NCBI GenBank assembly: GCA_003518745.1
Contig: DOYB01000090.1
Coordinates: 1-9,951, forward strand
Length of the DNA: 9,951 nucleotides
From: Selenomonas sp.
Lineage (GTDB): Bacteria > Bacillota > Negativicutes > Selenomonadales > Selenomonadaceae
Direction of reading: 5' to 3'
The notes beneath the pieces are model-generated. The model had not been told where the DNA came from. It did no database searches and saw only the letters and a program-made list of their open reading frames with translations. The translations under genes and the position numbers were made by a program. Position 1 is the stretch's first letter. The number at the start of each line of letters is the position of its first letter. Of the stretch, positions 5,771 to 9,951 are shown piece after piece.

Positions 5771-6915
5771 AGACGGCAAGATTGATGCAGGGAAACGAGG
5801 CGGTGGCCGAAGGTGCTCTGGCAGCCGGTGTACGCTTCTTCGGAGGATATCCCATCACTCCATCCACGGAGATTGCTGAGGGTATGGCAAAGATGCTTCC
5901 CGCTGTTGGAGGTACCTTTGTTCAGATGGAAGATGAGATTGCCAGTATGGGTGTTGTGCTTGGCGCGTCCCTGGCAGGCAAGAAGTCCCTCACTGCTTCC
6001 TCCGGCCCCGGCATAAGCTTGAAGCAGGAGCTTATAGGCTATGCCGCTGCCGCTGAGATTCCGGTGGTAGTGGTCAATGTCCAGAGGGTTGGTCCTTCCA
6101 CCGGCCAGCCTACAGCTCCCTCCCAGGGGGATGTCATGCAGGCCCGTTGGGGTACCCACGGAGATCATCCCATGATAGCGCTTTCGCCCTGGAGTGTAAG
6201 GGAAGCCTTCGATTTGGCGGTGAAATGCGTGAACTATTCTGAGAGGTTCCGTACGCCTGTAATCCTCTTAATGGATGAGATCGTGGGACATCTAAGGGAA
6301 AGGGTGGAGCTGCCGGAGACTGATGAGCTTGAAATATATCCGCGCAGGAAGCCGGAGTGCAGCCGCGAAGAGGGCTACCAGCCCTACCGTCCGGCGGAGG
6401 ATTTGGTGCCAAACACCGCTGATTTCGGCAAGGGATACCATATCCATGTAACAGGACTTATCCATGATGAAACCGGTTTCCCTGTTGGAAATCCAAAGGT
6501 GACTGAGGAGGCGATACGCCGCCTGCACCAGAAGGTGGAAATTGCCCGGGATGAAATAACTCACGTGGAGTCATATTTCATGGAGGACGCGGAATATGCT
6601 GTCGTTGCCTACGGCGGCACTGCCAGAACGGCCTATGAGGCTGTTCAGAATGCCCGCGCAAAGGGTGTAAAGGTGGGCTTGCTGAGGCTTGTTACCATTT
6701 GGCCCTTCGCGGATAAGGAAGTCCGCCGGCTTGCGGAAAAGGTCAAGGGCATGCTGGTTACAGAACTGAATTATGGGCAGCTTGTCCGGGAGGTTGAGCG
6801 CGCCGCAAATGGTGCCTGCAGGGTTGAGTTCCTTGGCAAGTACAATATGCAGATTTTTGAGCCCGAGGAGATTGAAGAGGGCATTGATAAAATGGTGGCA
6901 GGAGGTGAGCAGTGA
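5767..6915 (+). CDS. korA: 2-oxoacid:ferredoxin oxidoreductase, alpha subunit (probably 2-oxoglutarate)
   Basis: A 382-residue subunit carrying the pyrimidine-binding half of the thiamine diphosphate fold. The signature GYPITPSTE is at 27-35, followed by a conserved Glu-rich QMEDEIASMG and TASSGPGISLKQEL, then the VVNVQRVGPSTG/PTAPSQGD region. The C-terminal part (about 270-380) has the transketolase C-like pattern VAYGGTARTA...VGLLRLVTIWPF. The complete complex decarboxylates a 2-oxoacid with CoA to give the acyl-CoA, CO2 and reduced ferredoxin, or runs in reverse. 2-Oxoglutarate is the likely substrate from the D-A-B-C order and the KorA-like signature, but a branched-chain 2-oxoacid is possible. 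It overlaps korD by 4 bases and korB by 1 base. Confidence 0.92.
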   Translation: MKTARLMQGNEAVAEGALAAGVRFFGGYPITPSTEIAEGMAKMLPAVGGTFVQMEDEIASMGVVLGASLAGKKSLTASSGPGISLKQELIGYAAAAEIPVVVVNVQRVGPSTGQPTAPSQGDVMQARWGTHGDHPMIALSPWSVREAFDLAVKCVNYSERFRTPVILLMDEIVGHLRERVELPETDELEIYPRRKPECSREEGYQPYRPAEDLVPNTADFGKGYHIHVTGLIHDETGFPVGNPKVTEEAIRRLHQKVEIARDEITHVESYFMEDAEYAVVAYGGTARTAYEAVQNARAKGVKVGLLRLVTIWPFADKEVRRLAEKVKGMLVTELNYGQLVREVERAANGACRVEFLGKYNMQIFEPEEIEEGIDKMVAGGEQ

Positions 6916-7742
6916 TGGAACGGAGCTATGAAACATATTTTCGTCAGAATCGGCTGCCTCATCTCTGGTGTCCGGGCTGCGGAAACGGAATCGTAATGAA
7001 GGCCATTGTCCAGGCTATTGAGAAAAAGCCGGGACTGAATCAGGACAATACGGTAATCGTGTCCGGTATAGGGTGCTCCTCCAGGGCCTCGGGATACATG
7101 GATTTCGATACTCTTCATACGGCTCATGGACGCGCCATTCCCTTTGCGACGGGTATAAAGCTGGCAAATCCTGAGCTGAATGTCATAGTGATTACGGGAG
7201 ATGGAGATTGCACGGCGATAGGAGGCAATCACTTCATCCACGGATGCCGCAGAAATGTGGATCTGACGGTGGTGCTGTTCAACAACAATATCTACGGCAT
7301 GACAGGGGGACAGGCCTCCCCCATGACACCGATGGGCAGACGGGCAACCACCGCGCCCTATGGTTCTGTGGATCGTCCCTTTGACGCCTGTCATCTGGCA
7401 ATTGCGGCAGGCGCTACCTATGTGGCACGTTCCACCGCGTTCCACGTGACACACTTGACCACCATGATTGCCGATGGCCTCGACAATAAGGGCTTTTCCT
7501 TCATTGAGGCTCTGGTACAGTGTCCTACTGCTTACGGGCGCAGGAACAAAATGGGTTCTCCCGCGGAAATGATGGCTTGGATGCGGGACCACAGCGTAAT
7601 GTCCACTGCTTGGGATAAACTTCCTGAGGACAAGCGCGTGGACGATAGGTTCCCCATCGGTCTGCTGCACCGCTCTGAGGCCATGGATTATGACCATGCC
7701 TATAAACAGGTGATTGAGCTTGCGGGAGGTGCGGGAAAATGA
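6915..7742 (+). CDS. korB: 2-oxoacid:ferredoxin oxidoreductase, beta subunit
   Basis: A 275-residue subunit with the diphosphate-binding half of the thiamine diphosphate site: GDGDCTAIGGNHF (95-107) through FNNNIYGMTGGQ (122-133), the classic GDG...NN motif. Cysteines in WCPGCGNG (C19, C22), GIGCSS (C54) and VQCPTAYG (C203) match the four ligands of the proximal [4Fe-4S] cluster in this enzyme class. The ATG at 6915 is chosen because GGAGGTG (6901-6907) sits 7 bases upstream; the GTG at 6912 would be too close. The korA stop and korB start share one base (TGATG), and the korB stop overlaps the korC start in ATGA, so the subunits are probably made in fixed ratio. Confidence 0.94.
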   Translation: MERSYETYFRQNRLPHLWCPGCGNGIVMKAIVQAIEKKPGLNQDNTVIVSGIGCSSRASGYMDFDTLHTAHGRAIPFATGIKLANPELNVIVITGDGDCTAIGGNHFIHGCRRNVDLTVVLFNNNIYGMTGGQASPMTPMGRRATTAPYGSVDRPFDACHLAIAAGATYVARSTAFHVTHLTTMIADGLDNKGFSFIEALVQCPTAYGRRNKMGSPAEMMAWMRDHSVMSTAWDKLPEDKRVDDRFPIGLLHRSEAMDYDHAYKQVIELAGGAGK

Positions 7743-8266
7743 GAAAACAGCTTCGTTTGTCAGGTTCCGGCGGACAGGGTGTGATTACGGCGGCCATAAT
7801 CCTCGCGGAGGCGGCGGTTATGGAAGGCAAGGAGGCTGTGCAGTCCCAGTCCTATGGTCCCGAAGCCAGGGGCGGTGCCTCGAAGTCAGAGGTCATAATA
7901 GATGACAGTCCCATATTCCATCCCCACGTCAAGAGACCGGGGCTGGTGCTGGCAATGACACAGAAGTCGGCGGACAAGTACTACAAAGATTTGTCAGAGG
8001 ACGGAATTCTTGTATTGGATGACGACCTTGTTCCGAATACGCCGGACTTTCCCAATGTCATCAGGATTCCAATAACCCAGCTTGCCGTTGAAAAGGTAGG
8101 AAAGGCTCTATTTGCCAATATCGTGGCGCTTGGGGCGGTTACCCATATAACGGGTGTTGTGGAGTTTGATACCGTAAAGAAAGCGGTTTCTAATCGTGTA
8201 CCTCCGCAAACTGTCGAGCAGAATATGAAGGCTCTGCAGGTTGGATGGGACGCGGTAGATAAATAA
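7739..8266 (+). CDS. korC: 2-oxoacid:ferredoxin oxidoreductase, gamma subunit
   Basis: A 175-residue subunit of the POR/KOR gamma family. The N-terminus has the family motif LSGSGGQGV (7-15), then QSYGPEARGG (37-46), which contacts the CoA-binding region in solved relatives. The rest follows the family pattern (LVLAMTQKSADKY, GILVLDDDLV, IVALGAVTHITG). It is the last gene of korDABC: it overlaps korB by 4 bases and is followed 10 bp later by a large hairpin. Length is normal. Confidence 0.93.
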   Translation: MRKQLRLSGSGGQGVITAAIILAEAAVMEGKEAVQSQSYGPEARGGASKSEVIIDDSPIFHPHVKRPGLVLAMTQKSADKYYKDLSEDGILVLDDDLVPNTPDFPNVIRIPITQLAVEKVGKALFANIVALGAVTHITGVVEFDTVKKAVSNRVPPQTVEQNMKALQVGWDAVDK

Positions 8267-8270
8267 TAAT

Positions 8271-8312
8271 AAAAAAGATGGGCATGAAGTCTGCAAGCAC
8301 TTCATGCCCATC
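8271..8312. terminator. Long hairpin terminator between convergent korC and the Cys-rich small gene
   Basis: A perfect 14-bp stem (GATGGGCATGAAGT at 8277-8290 with ACTTCATGCCCATC at 8299-8312) encloses an 8-base loop. Six A residues at 8271-8276 give a T6 tract on the minus strand, making it a strong terminator for the small gene at 8324-8488. In the plus direction the downstream GTCTATTTGATT is a weaker T tract, but it probably still ends kor transcription. Confidence 0.88.
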
Positions 8313-8323
8313 GTCTATTTGAT

Positions 8324-8488
8324 TCAATTATCCTCAGATTCTTCCTCGTATTGCTCCAGATCATAGGCAAGTCCTGTAAGGGCGCGTTTTGCCACGGCAA
8401 TCGGACAGTCCCGGGAGCATATGGGGCAATGTCCACAGCAGGCCTCGACAGACTGTATGGCCGTCCTGACTTTTTCAAGCTGCATCAT
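8324..8488 (-). CDS. Small Cys-rich protein with one CxxCxxCxxxCP motif
   Basis: A 54-residue reading frame starting MMQLEKVRTAIQ. Its central CCGHCPICSRDCP (17-29) contains C18, C21, C24, C28 and Pro29, the spacing that binds one [4Fe-4S] cluster in ferredoxin-type proteins, with an extra Cys at 17. The second half is helical in character and ends in an acidic tail (EQYEEESEDN). AGGA lies about 10 bases before the first ATG and 13 before the second (8485), so either could serve as start. It converges on korDABC and shares the terminator at 8271-8312, but has its own direction of transcription. I do not recognise a named family. A role as a small iron-sulfur or zinc protein is inference; a chance frame is less likely given the motif, start signals and terminator. 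Confidence 0.7.
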   Translation of the reverse strand: MMQLEKVRTAIQSVEACCGHCPICSRDCPIAVAKRALTGLAYDLEQYEEESEDN

Positions 8489-8591
8489 TATCAATCATCC
8501 TGTTCCACTGTCATGTCCTTATGATTTACTATGAAAATCCAAGAAATCAAGCCCAAAGGGCGTAGATTGATTGGCTAATTTTCATGCAAGG

Positions 8592-8622
8592 GCTCCATGC
8601 AAAACACCGTTTTGCATGGAGC
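8592..8622. repeat. Isolated 14-bp hairpin downstream of the thioesterase gene
   Basis: GCTCCATGCAAAAC (8592-8605) and GTTTTGCATGGAGC (8609-8622) are perfectly complementary around a 3-base loop. It lies 74 bp past the thioesterase stop. Neither strand has a proper T tract after it, so it is a poor intrinsic terminator, though it may stabilise the mRNA end or be a copy of a dispersed palindrome. The rest of 8489-8695 holds no other gene that I can support. Confidence 0.65.
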
Positions 8623-8695
8623 TTACTGCATTATACTGCAATTCCTCCGTGAAAGCCAGTATGTCTGCTGAATGTGTATTTGTGGCGATGAGGTA

Positions 8696-9094
8696 TCAGG
8701 CGGGACCTATGACAGCCATTTTTCCGCTGGCTTCGGCAGCGATGGTTCCGTCGGGAAGCGAAATCTCAGCCTTCATGCTGACGAAGCTGCCCTTTCGCGA
8801 TTCCTCCCAACTGGTCAGGGTCAGCATTTCTCCGATGGGGGCAGGTTTCCTGTAGCGTACATCCAGTCTTGCGGTAACGGCTTGCTGCCCCAGTTCTTTG
8901 TTGAGATAGCTGGCCATTGCCTCATCCAGCATTGTGGTGAGTATGCCGCCGTGAACTATCCCATCATAGCCTTGATATTCCTTGGGAAGAAGCTTGGTAG
9001 TTGTGTATTTCCCATTCTGCATCTTGAATTCAAGCTTTAGTCCAATGGGGTTGTCCTTTCCACAGGCGAAACAATAATTGTCATTTGCGGACAT
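8696..9094 (-). CDS. Hotdog-fold thioesterase, PaaI/4HBT type
   Basis: A 132-residue protein of the acyl-CoA thioesterase superfamily. The core motif GIVHGGILTTMLDEAM (45-60) contains the HGG turn and the acidic residue (Asp57 or Glu58) at the start of the central helix that serves catalysis in this group. An N-terminal CFACGKDNPIGLKL (8-21) is a frequent cap of PaaI-like proteins, with two cysteines of unknown role. The later VRYRKPAPIGEMLTLTSW matches the usual strand pattern. The natural acyl-CoA cannot be predicted. The ATG at 9094 has AAAAGGAG about 8 bases upstream, which fixes the start. The gene stands alone on the minus strand, with an AT-rich stretch of 239 bp upstream. Confidence 0.9.
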   Translation of the reverse strand: MSANDNYCFACGKDNPIGLKLEFKMQNGKYTTTKLLPKEYQGYDGIVHGGILTTMLDEAMASYLNKELGQQAVTARLDVRYRKPAPIGEMLTLTSWEESRKGSFVSMKAEISLPDGTIAAEASGKMAVIGPA

Positions 9095-9280
9095 AAATAA
9101 AACTCCTTTTATTTCGCATTAAATATTAAATAGTGAAAGAAATATATAATTTTTATAGATACAAATATAAAAGCCTTAAAGCGGTTTTAATCAGACTTGA
9201 ATAATTTATAGATATACATCGAAATAATAGCGTAAATGATTGTATGACTCTGTTTCCACTACATTTTCGACATGAATTTT

Positions 9281-9306
9281 TAAAACCCTGCTTCTTTGAA
9301 GCTAGG
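9281..9306 (-). terminator. Weak terminator after the poly-Asp protein gene
   Basis: The minus strand can fold CCT-GCTTC/GAAGC-AGG (9287-9306) with one bulged A and a 3-base loop, followed by GTTTTA. It lies 27 bp after the stop at 9334. The remainder of 9095-9280 is AT-rich, with no gene or certain promoter seen. Confidence 0.45.
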
Positions 9307-9333
9307 ATATTAGTATTTTACGGCAGGAAATTT

Positions 9334-9951
<618 letters not shown>

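Noticed and set aside
6771..7697. A 308-codon open frame on the minus strand
   Set aside because: It is antisense to korA/korB, which have full catalytic motifs; its product is His/Arg-rich and lacks any domain.

Overview
The window looks like chromosomal DNA from a strict anaerobe of the Firmicutes. A Negativicutes or other clostridia-like relative is plausible but unproven. The evidence is a ferredoxin-dependent 2-oxoacid oxidoreductase (korDABC), a COG2509-type FAD dehydrogenase, purine-rich Shine-Dalgarno sites (GGAGG, GGGAG) before nearly every gene, and consensus sigma-A style promoter elements. No transposase, integrase, phage gene or CRISPR array is visible, and most of the window reads as ordinary core metabolism.

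Left part (1-3564, all minus strand), in order of transcription: queC (7-cyano-7-deazaguanine synthase), a Ser/Thr-phosphatase-like metallophosphoesterase, an NSS-family sodium symporter followed by a clear intrinsic terminator, and a CYTH-domain protein. Beyond the CYTH gene, a possible gene start on the minus strand runs off the left edge. This 3 kb is unusually rich in DnaA boxes. Five perfect TTATCCACA 9-mers occur here and none elsewhere in the window. Most boxes fall in two intergenic clusters (80-130 and 2776-2863), which suggests an origin-proximal or DnaA-controlled region.

Middle (3602-3898, minus strand): a tRNA-Val(GAC) and tRNA-Val(CAC) transcription unit with a perfect TTGACA-17-TATAAT promoter and an intrinsic terminator. 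Transcription diverges here: genes to the right are on the plus strand.

Right-centre (4025-8266, plus strand): a COG2509 FAD-dependent dehydrogenase, then a leader of about 165 bp carrying an extended -10 promoter candidate and a 17-bp palindrome. Next comes the tightly overlapping korD-korA-korB-korC operon, encoding the four subunits of a 2-oxoacid (probably 2-oxoglutarate):ferredoxin oxidoreductase.

Right end (8277-9951, minus strand): a long hairpin terminator shared with a convergent 54-aa cysteine-rich small gene, an isolated 14-bp-stem hairpin, a hotdog-fold thioesterase, and the 3' end of a gene that runs off the right edge. That gene encodes a run of at least 19 aspartates and an RTX-associated Asp/Gly calcium-loop module. 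The observations most worth following up are the DnaA-box clusters, the palindrome before kor, the unannotated-size Cys-rich gene and the poly-Asp protein.
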